Positions 9,663 to 20,072 are shown, counted from the first letter of the stretch. The stretch: DNA of 64,000 nucleotides from Shimia litoralis (GCF_005518135.1 NZ_SULI01000006.1:1-64000); one strand, 5' to 3'. A program made the numbers and translations. Notes: generated by a model not told the origin, from the letters alone.

Positions 9663-10199
9663 TCAACTTGTCTCTGCAGAAAGCGGGCGCAGTCCACTAC
9701 GAAAGCGCCGCATATTTTCCTGATAATGCAACGCACTGGCGCGCAGGCCGTTTATGGCAGCTTCATCCAGTTCCCGCACCACTTTTCCAGGGGTGCCCAT
9801 CACCAACGATCCATCCGGAATGACTTTGCCTTCGGTGATCAACGCACCAGCTCCGATAAGACAGTTCTTCCCAATTACGGCCCCGTTCAAGATGGTCGCG
9901 CCCATACCAACCAGACTGTTGTCGCCAATGGTACATCCATGCAGCATCGCCTTGTGCCCGATGGTACAGCCCGCCCCGATCGTCAGAGGAAACCCGATAT
10001 CCGTATGCATGACGGTGCTTTCCTGAACATTGCTTCCGGCGCCAACTCGGATTTCTTCGTTGTCACCGCGCAGCGTACACCCGAACCAGACCGATGCCGC
10101 TTGTTCGATCACAATCGACCCAATCAAATTTGCGTCTGGCGCCACCCATGTATCCTCTTCAAGCACGGGCGCTGTATCGTCCAAAGCGTACAATGGCAT
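9663..10199 (-). CDS. Gamma carbonic anhydrase-like protein (left-handed beta-helix)
   Basis: The 178-residue protein consists of hexapeptide repeats ([IV]G-type turns such as [27 protein letters not shown]) that build a left-handed beta-helix, followed by a C-terminal helix. The three zinc-ligand histidines of gamma carbonic anhydrases are present as H65 (MHTD), H82 (GHKA) and H87 (LHGC). Carbonic anhydrase activity is not guaranteed, since many members (PaaY, CaiE, YrdA type) have other or unknown roles. It overlaps the gmk stop/start junction by 1 bp, so it is translated with gmk and yicC. Confidence 0.9.
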   Translation of the reverse strand: MPLYALDDTAPVLEEDTWVAPDANLIGSIVIEQAASVWFGCTLRGDNEEIRVGAGSNVQESTVMHTDIGFPLTIGAGCTIGHKAMLHGCTIGDNSLVGMGATILNGAVIGKNCLIGAGALITEGKVIPDGSLVMGTPGKVVRELDEAAINGLRASALHYQENMRRFRSGLRPLSAETS

Positions 10200-10846
10200 T
10201 ATGACATCTCCTCGAATTCAGATTGCAGCGACCGGACATGGGTCTGCAAGGCAGGTTGTTGTTCGCGCCGCATGCGCTCCGCGCTGATAATGGTTTTCAG
10301 ATGGGCTTCGGTGGCATCAAGATCGTCGTTGACCAACACATAATCATACGCCCCCCAGTGGCTGATCTCGTCCCAGCTCTTTTGCATCCGTTTGCTGATG
10401 ACGTCCTCGCTATCTTGTGCGCGCGCCACCAATCGGCGATGCAGCTCTGAAATTGATGGAGGTAAAATAAAAATCGACAGCGCATGTTTGCCAAGATCGG
10501 AATTGCGAATTTGCTGTTCGCCCTGCCAGTCCACATCAAACAACACGTCCTGACCGGAATTGATCGTTTTCTTAACGGGGCCAGCCGGCGAGCCATAAAA
10601 ATTGCCGAACACGTGCGCATGCTCAAGCATATCGCCATCGGTGACTTGTTTGCGAAAGTCGTCCTCGCTCAAAAAATAGTATTCGCGCCCGTGTTCTTCG
10701 CCCGTCCGCGGTGCACGTGTGGTGGCCGACACCGAAAAGCTCAGGCTCGGGTCCCACTGCATCAAGCGGCGCGCCAATGTGGATTTTCCAGCCCCCGAAG
10801 GCGACGACAGAATGATTAAAAGGCCACGTCTGTTTGTCATTTCCAT
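10199..10846 (-). CDS. gmk: Guanylate kinase
   Basis: Phosphorylates GMP (and dGMP) to GDP using ATP in the cytoplasm. The 215 residues include the P-loop [10 protein letters not shown] (14-23), the GMP-binding segment [19 protein letters not shown] and the DVDWQGEQQ segment, all characteristic. The gene overlaps by one base with yicC upstream and with the carbonic anhydrase-like gene downstream; the yicC-gmk order is widespread in proteobacteria. Confidence 0.97.
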   Translation of the reverse strand: MEMTNRRGLLIILSSPSGAGKSTLARRLMQWDPSLSFSVSATTRAPRTGEEHGREYYFLSEDDFRKQVTDGDMLEHAHVFGNFYGSPAGPVKKTINSGQDVLFDVDWQGEQQIRNSDLGKHALSIFILPPSISELHRRLVARAQDSEDVISKRMQKSWDEISHWGAYDYVLVNDDLDATEAHLKTIISAERMRREQQPALQTHVRSLQSEFEEMS

Positions 10847-11736
10847 TATTCCACGTTTTGAACCTGTTCACGCAACTGATCTATGACTGCCTTAAGATCC
10901 AACCCGATACGGGTCAGGTCTACGGATTGAGACTTAGAGCATAACGTGTTGGCTTCTCTATTAAATTCTTGCATGAGAAAATCAAGCTTGCGCCCCACAG
11001 GGCCTGTGCTGGCCATGAGATCATGCGCTGCATCGACATGCGCGCGCAACCGATCCAGTTCTTCCATCACGTCGGATTTGACCGCCAGCATCGCCAGTTC
11101 CTGCGCCACGCGCGCCTCGTCCGCACCATCGGCATTCTCAAGCACCCGCGCGAGATTGCTCCGCAACTGGGCCGCGACATCATCCCGACGCGCAAGGGCC
11201 GCTGCTTGGGCCGCTTGGGTCAGCGCGGCAATTTGGGTCAGCTGGTCGTTCAAAACGCGCTCAAGGGCGTCTCCCTCGCTTTGACGCATCTGCAAAAAAC
11301 TGGCCAGCAGCGTTGGAAATTGCGCAAGGATCGCCTTGGACAACGCTTTGGTATCATTTTCAGAACTGGCCGTATCCAAGACGCCGCGCAACGCCAAAAG
11401 ATCGCTTGCCTTAGAGGGCGCCAAGGATATTCCGCGATCCATGGCCTGAGTTTCCACCTCGTTCATGGCATCAAGCACAGCAGACAACTGCGCCGCATTT
11501 AGAACCAGCGCACCGTCTTCCTCTTCGCGCTGCACCCGAAGCACCAAAGACACAGATCCGCGTGCCAATGCCTTGCCCAGATCGCGCCGCAGGGCAACCT
11601 CAAGACCTTCAATCCAGTCGGGCACGCGCAGGCGCAGATCAAGCCCCTTGGCGTTCACACTGCGGATATCCCAAGCCCAGCTAAAGCCGTCAGACGTGCC
11701 GCGAAGGGCAGAAAAACCAGTCATTGAGTGCAACAA
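10846..11736 (-). CDS. yicC: YicC family endoribonuclease
   Basis: 296-residue YicC family protein. It starts MLHSMTGF, the family hallmark, and ends with the conserved DUF1732 block ([22 protein letters not shown] followed by the [16 protein letters not shown] end). YicC proteins are metal-dependent endoribonucleases linked to small RNA turnover. It is the first gene of the yicC-gmk-carbonic anhydrase-like operon, joined to gmk by a one-base overlap. The 286 bp before the next gene on the plus strand (11737-12022) hold no other gene that I can see. Confidence 0.95.
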   Translation of the reverse strand: MLHSMTGFSALRGTSDGFSWAWDIRSVNAKGLDLRLRVPDWIEGLEVALRRDLGKALARGSVSLVLRVQREEEDGALVLNAAQLSAVLDAMNEVETQAMDRGISLAPSKASDLLALRGVLDTASSENDTKALSKAILAQFPTLLASFLQMRQSEGDALERVLNDQLTQIAALTQAAQAAALARRDDVAAQLRSNLARVLENADGADEARVAQELAMLAVKSDVMEELDRLRAHVDAAHDLMASTGPVGRKLDFLMQEFNREANTLCSKSQSVDLTRIGLDLKAVIDQLREQVQNVE

Positions 11737-12022
11737 AGTGGGCTCCTGTGTGTTGGTGCACAGTCACCTAATGCGAATATGGGGGTTGGTGCAAGGCGCA
11801 CCACCGGATCATTGCCAAGAGGTTAACCACTTACGCAGGTTTTTCCCTAAAATTCGTGGAAATATGGAATATTAAGGAAGTGTTAAGACCTGAATGTCTG
11901 CGACTGATCCGACATCACCCAATCACCGCAACGCATGGTCCGCACGTAAGTTTGTAGTTTTTCGTGCAACTGGGCGTTTTTGCTCCACCCGAACTTGCGC
12001 GACAATGAGTGAGGTAAAGATC

Positions 12023-12670
12023 ATGTGGACGACTGGCGCGAAAACCTTGGTATCTCATCCACGCCGTTCTGCGGCGCTGGGAGAAATCGAGGCCTACTGG
12101 CAGGCCTTGCGCCAAGACGGCCACGTCCCTGCCCGCGCAGATGTCGACCCGCGCGGATTACAGCGCGCATTATCCCATGCCTTTATCTTGGAACGCATGG
12201 CACCGGGCATGGCGCGGGTGCGGGTGTCCGGCCAATCGGTCAATCAAGTGCTGGGCATGGATATGCGCGGCATGCCAATTTCGTCTTTGTTCACCGCAGG
12301 CGCCCGAGACGGCTTTCGCGACATTCTGGAACAAGTGTTTTGCGGCCCATCAATGGCGACGCTTCGATTGACAAGCCGACAAGGATACCTGCGCGCACCG
12401 CTAGAGGCCGAGATGATGATGTTGCCATTGCGCGGAAGCCGTGAAGATGTCACGCGCATATTGGGCGGATTGGTGGTGAACGGGGACATCGGCCGCGACG
12501 CCCGCAGGTTCGACATCAAAAACAGCTTTGCGCGCAGACTTGGGGTGCCAAACGATCCTCCTCACGAAATCGCCCAAGACACACAGCATTCACACATAAT
12601 TTCATTGGATGACACACGGTTCAAGCCGACAAAAGCCGCACACCTGCGGGTGCTCATGTCGGAAACCTAA
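12023..12670 (+). CDS. PAS domain-containing protein (PAS_5 family)
   Basis: A 215-residue soluble protein of the single-domain PAS family common in Rhodobacterales. Recognisable parts are the HPRRSAALGEIEAYWQALR start, the GLQRALSHAFILERMAPG strand-helix region and the VRVSGQSVNQVLGMDMRGMP segment. Its role is unknown; the family often sits alone without an output domain. ATG 12023 is preceded by GAGGTAAAG at good spacing; ATG 12005 and an upstream ATG at 11894 are possible but add sequence that looks non-coding. A strong terminator follows 40 bp after the stop. Confidence 0.8.
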   Translation: MWTTGAKTLVSHPRRSAALGEIEAYWQALRQDGHVPARADVDPRGLQRALSHAFILERMAPGMARVRVSGQSVNQVLGMDMRGMPISSLFTAGARDGFRDILEQVFCGPSMATLRLTSRQGYLRAPLEAEMMMLPLRGSREDVTRILGGLVVNGDIGRDARRFDIKNSFARRLGVPNDPPHEIAQDTQHSHIISLDDTRFKPTKAAHLRVLMSET

Positions 12671-12709
12671 GACCTCGGCACGCATGCATACAGCACCGAG
12701 GCAAGATGG

Positions 12710-12761
12710 CCTGCAAGGCAAGGAACATTTGGACATGGCATCCTTGCCTTGCAGGTTTTTT
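12710..12761 (+). terminator. Rho-independent terminator after the PAS gene
   Basis: A perfect 15-bp inverted repeat (12710-12724 with 12741-12755; arm CCTGCAAGGCAAGGA), a 16-base loop and six T residues. The T-run is on the plus side only, so it serves the PAS gene and also insulates the convergent aroF gene. Confidence 0.9.
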
Positions 12762-12769
12762 GATCGACC

Positions 12770-14137
12770 TTAGACCGCTTGGGCCAAGCGTGTTTGACGC
12801 AAAGCAGACAGTTCTTCTGCAACAAGGAACGCCAACTCGAGCGATTGCGACGCGTTCAGGCGCGGATCGCACGCGGTGTGGTAACGGTCAGACAGGTTTT
12901 CTTCGGTCACCGCACGCACGCCACCGGTACACTCGGTCACGTCCTGGCCAGTCATTTCAAAATGAACACCGCCCGGCACGGTTCCTTCGGCCTTATGCAC
13001 GCCAAAGAATTCCCGTACTTCACGCAGAACACTTTCGAACGGACGGGTTTTATACCCTGTCGCTGACTTGATCGTGTTGCCATGCATTGGGTCACATGTC
13101 CAAAGCACGTTCGCACCTTCTTCTTGCACTGCTTTGACCAAGCGTGGCAAATGCTCGCCAACTGATCCGGCCCCAAAACGGGCGATCAAGGTCAAACGCC
13201 CTGCTTCGTTTTCCGGGTTCAGCTTGGCCATCAGCACCTTAAGGTCTTCGGCCGTCGTCGTTGGCCCGCATTTCAGCCCGATCGGGTTTTGAACACCGCG
13301 ACAGAATTCAACATGCGCCCCATCAGGTTGACGCGTGCGATCCCCGATCCAGATCATGTGCCCGGACCCAGCCAGCCATTTGTCGGACGTCGAATCAAGA
13401 CGCGTTAGCGCCTCTTCATATTCAAGCAACAGGCCTTCGTGGCTGGTGTAGAAATCAACGGTCCGCAGAGAATGCGATGTCGAGCTGTTCACACCTGCGG
13501 CGCTCATGAAATCAAGCGTGTCGCTGATACGATTGGCCATGTCACGATATTTGGCCGCCTTTTCGCCCTCGGTAAAGCCCAGTGTCCAGCTGTGGACCTG
13601 CTCAACGTCAGCATAGCCACCTGTCGAAAACGCCCGCAACAGGTTCAGCGTCGCCGCCGCCTGTGTATAGGCCTGAAGCATTTTCCGAGGATCAGGGATG
13701 CGTGAAGACGAGGTGAAATCAAGCTCGTTGATGATATCACCGCGATAGCTGGGCAGTTCGACGCCATCAATCACTTCGGTTGGCGCAGAGCGCGGCTTGG
13801 CGAACTGGCCAGCCATGCGGCCAACTTTGACCACGGGCACCTTGGCACCATAAGTCAAAACCATCGCCATTTGCAGCATCACTTTGAAGGTGTCGCGAAT
13901 CTGGTCGGCGCTAAATTGCGAGAAGCTTTCGGCGCAATCCCCACCCTGAAGCAGGAATGCCTCGCCGCGTGCTGCGGCCCCGAGCTGTTCTTTCAAGCGG
14001 CGCGCCTCACCAGCAAAGACCAGCGGCGGATAGCTTGCTAGCTGGGCCTCCACGGCCTTCAGCGCGTCCTCATCCGTATAGTCAGGCATCTGTACTCGCG
14101 GTTTTGCGCGCCATCCAGATTTTTGCCATTCTGCCAT
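12770..14137 (-). CDS. aroF: Class II 3-deoxy-7-phosphoheptulonate synthase (DAHP synthase)
   Basis: Condenses phosphoenolpyruvate and erythrose 4-phosphate, the first step of aromatic amino acid synthesis. It is the class II (plant/AroA-II) type of 455 residues. Family blocks are [20 protein letters not shown], the long [16 protein letters not shown] segment, [12 protein letters not shown] and the metal-site block CDPMHGNT. The start is ATG 14137 (MAEWQKSG) behind GGAGAAAG; the open frame reaches further upstream but without family similarity. It is convergent with the PAS gene and divergent from the GlxA-type regulator. The gene symbol is the common genome usage for this class and is not a claim of feedback type. 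Confidence 0.95.
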   Translation of the reverse strand: MAEWQKSGWRAKPRVQMPDYTDEDALKAVEAQLASYPPLVFAGEARRLKEQLGAAARGEAFLLQGGDCAESFSQFSADQIRDTFKVMLQMAMVLTYGAKVPVVKVGRMAGQFAKPRSAPTEVIDGVELPSYRGDIINELDFTSSSRIPDPRKMLQAYTQAAATLNLLRAFSTGGYADVEQVHSWTLGFTEGEKAAKYRDMANRISDTLDFMSAAGVNSSTSHSLRTVDFYTSHEGLLLEYEEALTRLDSTSDKWLAGSGHMIWIGDRTRQPDGAHVEFCRGVQNPIGLKCGPTTTAEDLKVLMAKLNPENEAGRLTLIARFGAGSVGEHLPRLVKAVQEEGANVLWTCDPMHGNTIKSATGYKTRPFESVLREVREFFGVHKAEGTVPGGVHFEMTGQDVTECTGGVRAVTEENLSDRYHTACDPRLNASQSLELAFLVAEELSALRQTRLAQAV

Positions 14138-14294
14138 TGTCTTTCTCCGGTAACAAAAGTTGCAAGCACCTCTATACAAAAGCTCTTGAGCATTCGCCAT
14201 ATCTGAATTATCGGCCTTGACCTGCGCCCCCATTACGGCGCTAACATTCCCTTCAGATTTAGATGCAGACGCATCACAGACAGGAAAGGCCGCC

Positions 14295-15302
14295 ATGTCA
14301 CACATTCGACGTGCAGGTGAACAGACCCATCCGGATACTAAGGCAAGGCGCTTTGTCTTTGTTTTACTTGATGATTTCACACTTTTGTCTTTTGCTTCTG
14401 CGTTGGATTGTCTGCGCCTTGCCAACCGCCGCGCCGGGAGATCCATCTATGAATGGACCCTTGTGGGTGACGGCGGAGGTACGGTTGTAAGCTCGACAGA
14501 CACCGAAATTAAGCTTGATGGTGACCTGTGTGAATTACATCGGGACGATACGATTGTCTTGTGCGGCGGGACAAATATCCAAAAAGCGACCAGCAAAAAG
14601 CTGATCAATTGGGTGCGACGTGAATCACGTAAAGGTGCCAAGATTGCCGGTCTGTGCACGGCGGCCTATGTTGTGGCCAAAGCTGGGTTACTTGATGGTA
14701 AGAGCGCAACCATCCATTGGGAAAACCAAGACAGCTTTTCCGAAGAGTTCCCCGAAGTCGAACTGCGCAAATCTGTTTTCACAATTGATGGCAACCGCAT
14801 GACGACCGCTGGCGGAACGTCATCTCTTGATATGTTCTTGCAAATTATTGCGGATGATCAGGGCGAGGAAATCGCAAACTGGGTCGCAGATCAACAAATC
14901 TATAGCTCAATCCGGACCGATCAGGATACGCAGCGGCTTTCGGTTCCGACGCGCATTGGGGTGCGTCACCCGAAACTGAGCCAAGTCATCCAAATGATGG
15001 AAAGCAATATTGAAGACCCGATCAGCCCATCCTTGCTTGCCAAAGATGTGGGCATGTCCACCCGCCAACTTGAAAGGCTGTTCCGCCGTTACCTGAACCG
15101 GAGCCCCAAGCGCTATTACATGGAGCTGCGGCTTCAGAAAGCGCGCAACCTGTTGATGCAAACCGATATGAGTGTGATCAATGTGGCTTTGGCCTGTGGT
15201 TTTGCGTCACCAAGCCATTTTTCCAAGTGTTATCGTGCCCATTACGAAACAACTCCGTATCGTGAACGCGGCACGCAGGCGAGCAAACACCTGCTTTCAT
15301 AG
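14295..15302 (+). CDS. GlxA family transcriptional regulator (DJ-1/PfpI domain plus AraC helix-turn-helix)
   Basis: 335 residues with two domains. Residues about 15-190 form a DJ-1/PfpI-like amidotransferase fold with the elbow GLCTAAYVV and the [10 protein letters not shown] motif. Residues about 225-325 are an AraC-type double helix-turn-helix ([20 protein letters not shown] and [20 protein letters not shown]). The family includes GbdR and CdhR, which control glycine betaine, carnitine and choline use, but the ligand here is not evident. The start ATG 14295 has AGGAAAGG upstream. The gene is divergent from aroF and has no obvious target operon beside it on the same strand. Confidence 0.9.
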   Translation: MSHIRRAGEQTHPDTKARRFVFVLLDDFTLLSFASALDCLRLANRRAGRSIYEWTLVGDGGGTVVSSTDTEIKLDGDLCELHRDDTIVLCGGTNIQKATSKKLINWVRRESRKGAKIAGLCTAAYVVAKAGLLDGKSATIHWENQDSFSEEFPEVELRKSVFTIDGNRMTTAGGTSSLDMFLQIIADDQGEEIANWVADQQIYSSIRTDQDTQRLSVPTRIGVRHPKLSQVIQMMESNIEDPISPSLLAKDVGMSTRQLERLFRRYLNRSPKRYYMELRLQKARNLLMQTDMSVINVALACGFASPSHFSKCYRAHYETTPYRERGTQASKHLLS

Positions 15303-15330
15303 CAACCCTGAGCAGAGACGTTTTGGCTCA

Positions 15331-15362
15331 CCAACCAAAGATTACACCGAACCTTTGGTTGG
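15331..15362. terminator. Inverted repeat between convergent genes
   Basis: A perfect 10-bp stem (15331-15340 CCAACCAAAG, 15353-15362 CTTTGGTTGG) with a 12-base loop, between the stops of the GlxA-type regulator and the small secreted protein. No T-run follows on either strand, so termination is inferred from position only. Confidence 0.4.
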
Positions 15363-15377
15363 AATGCGATTGTGGCG

Positions 15378-15794
15378 TCAGAACAATGCGTTCAACGCAT
15401 GAAAATCGCTGTCGAACTGAAAGTTTAACAGGCGTGGATGATTGTCATCTGTATGGATCAAAAGATAGACATACAAATACTGTGTCTCGGTCCAATAGGC
15501 GATCAATTCTTGGCGAAATCCGTTCTGAATCACCTCTGAGCGGATCAAGGCAACATTTTCAAAATCGTCTGGGTACAGCGCCTGAATTTGCACATCCAGC
15601 GACGCAAGCTCGGCGTCGTCCGGCACGCCCAACCCCTGAAACATGCGGATCGCATCCCCCATCTGTCGCGCCATAATCCGTGTATCCATTTCAGCACGCG
15701 CCGCATTATACGTGGCACGCGGTGACGCTTGCTGAGCATAAGAGGCCATAGGAAGCGCCAGAATGACGATTAAGGCAGAGAAAAAGTGGCGCAT
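15378..15794 (-). CDS. Small exported protein of unknown function
   Basis: 138 residues starting at ATG 15794 (MRHFFSALIVILALP), with GGATAT as ribosome site. Residues 1-21 are a Sec signal peptide ending in a YAQQ-type cleavage site, so the product is probably periplasmic. The mature part is mostly helical at first (ATYNAARAEMDTRIMARQMGDAIRMF) and ends with a mixed aromatic region (YWTETQYLYVYLL; LLNFQFDSDFHALNALF). I do not recognise a domain. It lies about 90 bp downstream of the sugar dehydrogenase gene and may be co-transcribed with it. Confidence 0.7.
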   Translation of the reverse strand: MRHFFSALIVILALPMASYAQQASPRATYNAARAEMDTRIMARQMGDAIRMFQGLGVPDDAELASLDVQIQALYPDDFENVALIRSEVIQNGFRQELIAYWTETQYLYVYLLIHTDDNHPRLLNFQFDSDFHALNALF

Positions 15795-15882
15795 CGGATA
15801 TCCTTTTGACGGGTATTTTGGGTATCTTGCAGCAGTTTTACGTGCCACGCCAGAGGCACCGTACAAAACGGGCATGAAAGTC

Positions 15883-16980
15883 TTAAGGGGATAAACGCAT
15901 CACAGCGCCCGAATCTTCAGAGATAAACCAAATGCGCCCGTCTGCGGCTTCCCTGATATCACGCACGCGTCCGGTTTGTGCGGATTTAAGGCGTTCTTTT
16001 TCAACCAATTTTGCCCCGGAAAGTCTTGATATATAGTCAAATTTCAAACTTCCAACAAACATGTGACCAGCCCAATTCGGCCAAAGTTTCCCCGAATAGA
16101 TCATTAGGCCCGAGGGCGCGATTGAGGGATCCCAATAATATTCGGGCGCACGCATCCCCGGTTTGGCGGTGCCCTCTCCGATTTTGGCCCCTGAATAATG
16201 ACGCCCAAACGCCACAACCGGCCAACCGTAATTGGCGCCTTTCTGGATGCGGTTCACCTCATCGCCCCCCTTGGCCCCATGTTCCGTTGCCCACAGTGTC
16301 CCCGCGCGATCCAACGCGGCCCCCTGCGGGTTGCGGTGCCCATACGACCAAATTTCTGGGGCGGCAGTATTATGAGAGACAAAAGGGTTGTCATCAGGCA
16401 CAGAGCCGTCTTTGTGGATGCGTAAAATGCTGCCGTTGTGACGTGCCAAATCTTGGGCCGAAGGCCGATCACCCCGCTCGCCAATGGTCACAAAAAGGGT
16501 ACCGTCAGGTGCTTCGACAATGCGGCTGCCAAAATGGCGGCCACCGGATGATCCTTGGGACATTTCAAAAATTTTGGTGACATTCGACAACACAGAGCTC
16601 CCCTGCGCGAGCCGAGCGCGCCCGACTGCGGTGCCCGCACCAGAGGGTTGTTTTTTGACATATGTAAAAAAGATGGTGCGATTCTTGGCGAAATCGCGTG
16701 GCACCATAATATCCAACAGCCCCCCCTGATTCTGGACGTGAATCGACGGCAGTCCGCGAATTCGGGTTTTGCGGCCCGCCGGATCAACGCGCCATAAACG
16801 GCCTTTGCGTTCGGTGACGAGAAAGCTGCCGTCAGGTAAAAACCCCAAAGCCCAAGGGGTATCAAACCCATCCGCCATGGTATCAACAGTCAACGCCCCT
16901 TGCGAAGACGGCAGAGTTTGCGCCTCAAGTCCGACACTTGATAGCAAAAAAACGGCACACAGCCCCAATACACGTCGCAT
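15883..16980 (-). CDS. PQQ-dependent sugar dehydrogenase (YliI/Asd type beta-propeller)
   Basis: 365 residues with a signal peptide (MRRVLGLCAVFLLSSVGLEAQ). The rest is a six-bladed propeller of the soluble glucose/aldose/sorbosone dehydrogenase family. Typical blocks are FDTPWALGFLPDGSFLVTER, HVQNQGGLLDIMV, the GRHFGSRI segment carrying the catalytic-type His, SYGHRNPQG, WATEHGAKGGDEVN and APSGLMIYSG. These periplasmic enzymes oxidise aldoses with pyrroloquinoline quinone; substrate unknown. The start is ATG 16980 after TTGGGAGATTGG; an upstream ATG at 16995 adds five residues. Confidence 0.9.
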   Translation of the reverse strand: MRRVLGLCAVFLLSSVGLEAQTLPSSQGALTVDTMADGFDTPWALGFLPDGSFLVTERKGRLWRVDPAGRKTRIRGLPSIHVQNQGGLLDIMVPRDFAKNRTIFFTYVKKQPSGAGTAVGRARLAQGSSVLSNVTKIFEMSQGSSGGRHFGSRIVEAPDGTLFVTIGERGDRPSAQDLARHNGSILRIHKDGSVPDDNPFVSHNTAAPEIWSYGHRNPQGAALDRAGTLWATEHGAKGGDEVNRIQKGANYGWPVVAFGRHYSGAKIGEGTAKPGMRAPEYYWDPSIAPSGLMIYSGKLWPNWAGHMFVGSLKFDYISRLSGAKLVEKERLKSAQTGRVRDIREAADGRIWFISEDSGAVMRLSP

Positions 16981-17139
16981 CCAATCTCCCAACATCTCGT
17001 ATCAAGATCGCAAGCCTAACACGCGCACCTCACGTCTCGTAAACGGGAACATGCCATTTCGCCGCATGCACCCCTTTCCTTTTTTGAATTGGCCGCTTAG
17101 GCTACTTCGCAATGTATAAAACACTATGGGAGTGAACCA

Positions 17140-18324
17140 ATGAAGAAACTGCTTATGGCATCTGCCGCCACTGCATTGATCGCGGGCGCAGCAGCGGCTG
17201 ACGACGTAAAAATCGGTGTGATCTTGGGCTTTACCGGTCCGATTGAATCGCTGACACCTGCGATGGCAGGCGGCGCCGAGCTGGCAATGAAAGAAGTTTC
17301 TGATAGCGGTAAATTTATGGGCGGCTCCACTGTGACCCCCGTTCGTGCAGACAGCACATGTGTTGATGCGGCGGCTGCAACCGCTGCGGCTGAACGCCTG
17401 ATTACATCAGATGGCGTCAAAGGGATCATGGGCGCGGATTGTTCCGGTGTGACTGGCGCTGTCTTGTCCAACGTTGCGGTGCCAAACGGTGTTGTGATGA
17501 TTTCTCCATCTGCGACATCTCCGGGTCTGTCGACAGTCGAAGACCAAGGCATGTTCTTCCGCACATCGCCGTCGGATGCACGTCAAGGCCAAGTGATGGC
17601 CGAAGTCCTGATCGAACAAGGCTATAAATCCGCTGCTTTGACCTATGCAAACAACGACTATGGCAAAGGTCTGTCGGACAGCATCGCTTCTGCTTTCAAA
17701 GCGCTTGGTGGCGAGATCACTGTCACGACATCGCATGAGCTTGGTAAAGCTGACTATTCCGCAGAAGTCGGCACATTGGCATCTGGTGGCGGCGACATCC
17801 TGATCGTGGCTGGCTATGTTGACCAAGGTGGTCCTGACATCATCCGCACATCCATCGATACGGGTGCATTTGATGTATTCGCCCTGCCCGATGGTATGAT
17901 TGGCGCAGCTTTGGAAGACAACTTTGGTGACGAAATCGAAGGGTCCATCGGTACGGTTCCCGGTAGCGAAGCTGCAGATTCATCCATGGTTGTCAAAATG
18001 GTTGCCGAAACCGGCGCAGATGCAACCGGACCGTATATTGGCGAAAGCTATGACGCAGCGGCTTTGATCATGCTGGCAATGCAAGCTGCTGGGTCTACCG
18101 ACTCGGCAGATTACGCGGCCAAGATCATGGATGTTGCAAACGCACCTGGCGAAATGATCAAACCTGGTGAATTGGGCAAAGCATTGGAAATTCTCGCTGC
18201 TGGCGGCGAAATCGACTATGTTGGTGCAACAGCTGTTGAACTGATCGGTGGCGGCGAAGCTGCTGGTGGATATCGCGAGATTGTCATCAACGGTGGCAAA
18301 ATCACGACAGCCAAGTACCGCTGA
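17140..18324 (+). CDS. livK: ABC transporter periplasmic substrate-binding protein, Leu/Ile/Val-binding type
   Basis: 394 residues with a signal peptide (1-20, ending AGAAAADD). The mature part is the periplasmic-binding type I fold: VKIGVILGFTGPIESLTPAM start, GVKGIMGADCSGVTGAV hinge, PNGVVMISPSATSPGLS and YANNDYGKGLSD. It is the first gene of a five-component branched-chain amino acid type import system whose permeases and ATPases follow. The real substrate may be an amino acid, amide or other small polar compound. A stem-loop follows the stop, suggesting extra stable message for this subunit. Confidence 0.92.
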   Translation: MKKLLMASAATALIAGAAAADDVKIGVILGFTGPIESLTPAMAGGAELAMKEVSDSGKFMGGSTVTPVRADSTCVDAAAATAAAERLITSDGVKGIMGADCSGVTGAVLSNVAVPNGVVMISPSATSPGLSTVEDQGMFFRTSPSDARQGQVMAEVLIEQGYKSAALTYANNDYGKGLSDSIASAFKALGGEITVTTSHELGKADYSAEVGTLASGGGDILIVAGYVDQGGPDIIRTSIDTGAFDVFALPDGMIGAALEDNFGDEIEGSIGTVPGSEAADSSMVVKMVAETGADATGPYIGESYDAAALIMLAMQAAGSTDSADYAAKIMDVANAPGEMIKPGELGKALEILAAGGEIDYVGATAVELIGGGEAAGGYREIVINGGKITTAKYR

Positions 18325-18348
18325 TCCGTCTGAAGTTTTAGTATTGAG

Positions 18349-18371
18349 CAGCCCGGGTCATTTCCGGGCTG
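18349..18371 (+). terminator. Stem-loop between livK and livG
   Basis: Stem CAGCCCGG (18349-18356) and CCGGGCTG (18364-18371) with a 7-base loop, followed by only three T residues. In solute-binding-protein operons such hairpins typically attenuate transcription or stabilise the upstream message, which would raise LivK relative to the membrane subunits. Confidence 0.6.
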
Positions 18372-18417
18372 TTTCAACATCCAGAAAGGCGCAGACAAGC
18401 GTCACGGGGGATACACT

Positions 18418-19200
18418 ATGATCGTCGTAGAGGACGTTCACAAGCACTTTGGCGGCTTTCACGCTGTTGATGGCGCGAACCTGTCTATTGAAACCGGATC
18501 AATTACCGGCCTTATTGGCCCTAATGGTGCGGGAAAAACCACTCTTTTCAATGTGATCGCTGGCGTTCTTAAACCGACGTCGGGACGTGTCACGATGGAC
18601 GGAGAAGACATCACCGGCCTTCCGCCACACGCGCTATTTCACAAAGGCTTGCTGCGGACATTTCAGATTGCGCATGAATTCGGGTCGATGACCTGTCGCG
18701 AGAACCTGATGATGGTTCCGGGTGGACAATCAGGCGAAACGTTATGGAACACCTGGTTTGGCCGCAAGCGTATCGCGGACGAAGAGCGCGCGCTTCGGGC
18801 CAAGGCTGACGAGGTGCTCGAGTTTTTGACCATCAGCCATATTGCGGACCTGAAAGCAGGCGAAATCTCTGGTGGCCAGAAAAAGCTCTTGGAGCTTGGG
18901 CGTACCATGATGGTGGATGCCAAGATTGTGTTTCTTGACGAAGTGGGTGCAGGCGTAAACCGTACCCTGCTTTATACAATTGCCGATGCGATCAAACGCC
19001 TGAACGAAGAACGCGGCTATACGTTCGTGGTCATTGAGCATGACATGGAGTTCATTGATCGCCTTTGTAATCCGGTCATTTGCATGGCCGAGGGCAAGGT
19101 CCTTGCCGAGGGCACTCTGGCCGAGATCAAGGCCAACGAGCAGGTCATCGAGGCTTATCTTGGAACAGGTCTTAAAAACAAAGACATGATGGACGCATAA
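18418..19200 (+). CDS. livG: Branched-chain amino acid type ABC transporter ATP-binding protein LivG
   Basis: 260-residue ATPase with Walker A GPNGAGKTT, the LivG-type insert after the TFQIAHEFGSMTCRENLM Q-loop, signature ISGGQKKLLELGR, Walker B IVFLDE and H-loop VVIEHDMEF. The usual DEP(A/T)AG after Walker B reads DEVGAG, so the conserved proline is replaced by valine; the catalytic glutamate is kept. It pairs with LivF under the LivH/LivM permeases. Confidence 0.94.
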   Translation: MIVVEDVHKHFGGFHAVDGANLSIETGSITGLIGPNGAGKTTLFNVIAGVLKPTSGRVTMDGEDITGLPPHALFHKGLLRTFQIAHEFGSMTCRENLMMVPGGQSGETLWNTWFGRKRIADEERALRAKADEVLEFLTISHIADLKAGEISGGQKKLLELGRTMMVDAKIVFLDEVGAGVNRTLLYTIADAIKRLNEERGYTFVVIEHDMEFIDRLCNPVICMAEGKVLAEGTLAEIKANEQVIEAYLGTGLKNKDMMDA

Positions 19201-19361
19201 AGCTTTGCTCAGCCCCCAAAGAGCGGATTTCGGAGGGGACCCATGGGAACACCACTGGCACAGCCACGTGATATTCCATGCAAATCTTACCCCAAAGGGG
19301 CAATCGGCGGACAACTCCGGTCCACATCACAGACCGGATGGATACGAAGGACAGACTTGAT

Positions 19362-20069
19362 ATGAGTTTTCTGATCGGAAAAGACATGACGGGAGGATAC
19401 GGCAAAGGGCCCGATATCCTGCACGCGTGTTCTCTGGAAGTAGACAAGGGCGAAATCGCCGTCATCGTGGGGCCCAATGGCGCCGGAAAATCAACCGCCA
19501 TGAAGGCCGTTTTTGGCATGCTGAATGTACATTCCGGCAGTGTCACTCTGGATGGCGAGGACATCACAACCCTTAGCCCACAGGCGCGTGTGATCAAAGG
19601 GATGGGATTTGTGCCGCAAACGCACAACATCTTTACCTCTATGACGGTTGAAGAGAACCTTGAAATGGGGGCCTTTATCCGTACTGACGATATTCAGGAC
19701 ACAATGGACCAAGTGTATTCGTTGTTCCCGATTTTGAAAGACAAGCGCCACCAGCACGCCGGAGAACTGTCTGGCGGTCAACGTCAACAGGTGGCCGTCG
19801 GACGCGCCCTGATGACCAAACCCAAACTGTTGATGCTGGACGAACCCACAGCGGGCGTGTCGCCCATCGTGATGGATGAATTGTTTGACCGGATCATCGA
19901 GGTCAGCAGGACAGGTATCCCGATCTTGATGGTGGAACAGAATGCGCGCCAAGCTCTTGAAATCGCGGACAAAGGATATGTTCTGGTTCAAGGAAAAAAT
20001 GCGTATTCCGGCACTGGCAAAGAGCTCTTGGCAGACCCCGAAGTTCGTAAATCATTCCTTGGTGGCTAA
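19362..20069 (+). CDS. livF: Branched-chain amino acid type ABC transporter ATP-binding protein LivF
   Basis: Second ATPase subunit. ATG 19362 gives 235 residues, the standard LivF length; an in-frame start at 19278 would add 28 residues of unlikely sequence. Motifs are Walker A GPNGAGKST, Q-loop GFVPQTHNIF, signature LSGGQRQQVAVGRAL, Walker B LLMLDEPTAGVSP and H-loop VEQNARQAL. It follows livG by about 160 bp, a wider gap than elsewhere in the operon, in which I see no gene. Confidence 0.94.
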   Translation: MSFLIGKDMTGGYGKGPDILHACSLEVDKGEIAVIVGPNGAGKSTAMKAVFGMLNVHSGSVTLDGEDITTLSPQARVIKGMGFVPQTHNIFTSMTVEENLEMGAFIRTDDIQDTMDQVYSLFPILKDKRHQHAGELSGGQRQQVAVGRALMTKPKLLMLDEPTAGVSPIVMDELFDRIIEVSRTGIPILMVEQNARQALEIADKGYVLVQGKNAYSGTGKELLADPEVRKSFLGG

Positions 20070-20072
20070 GAC

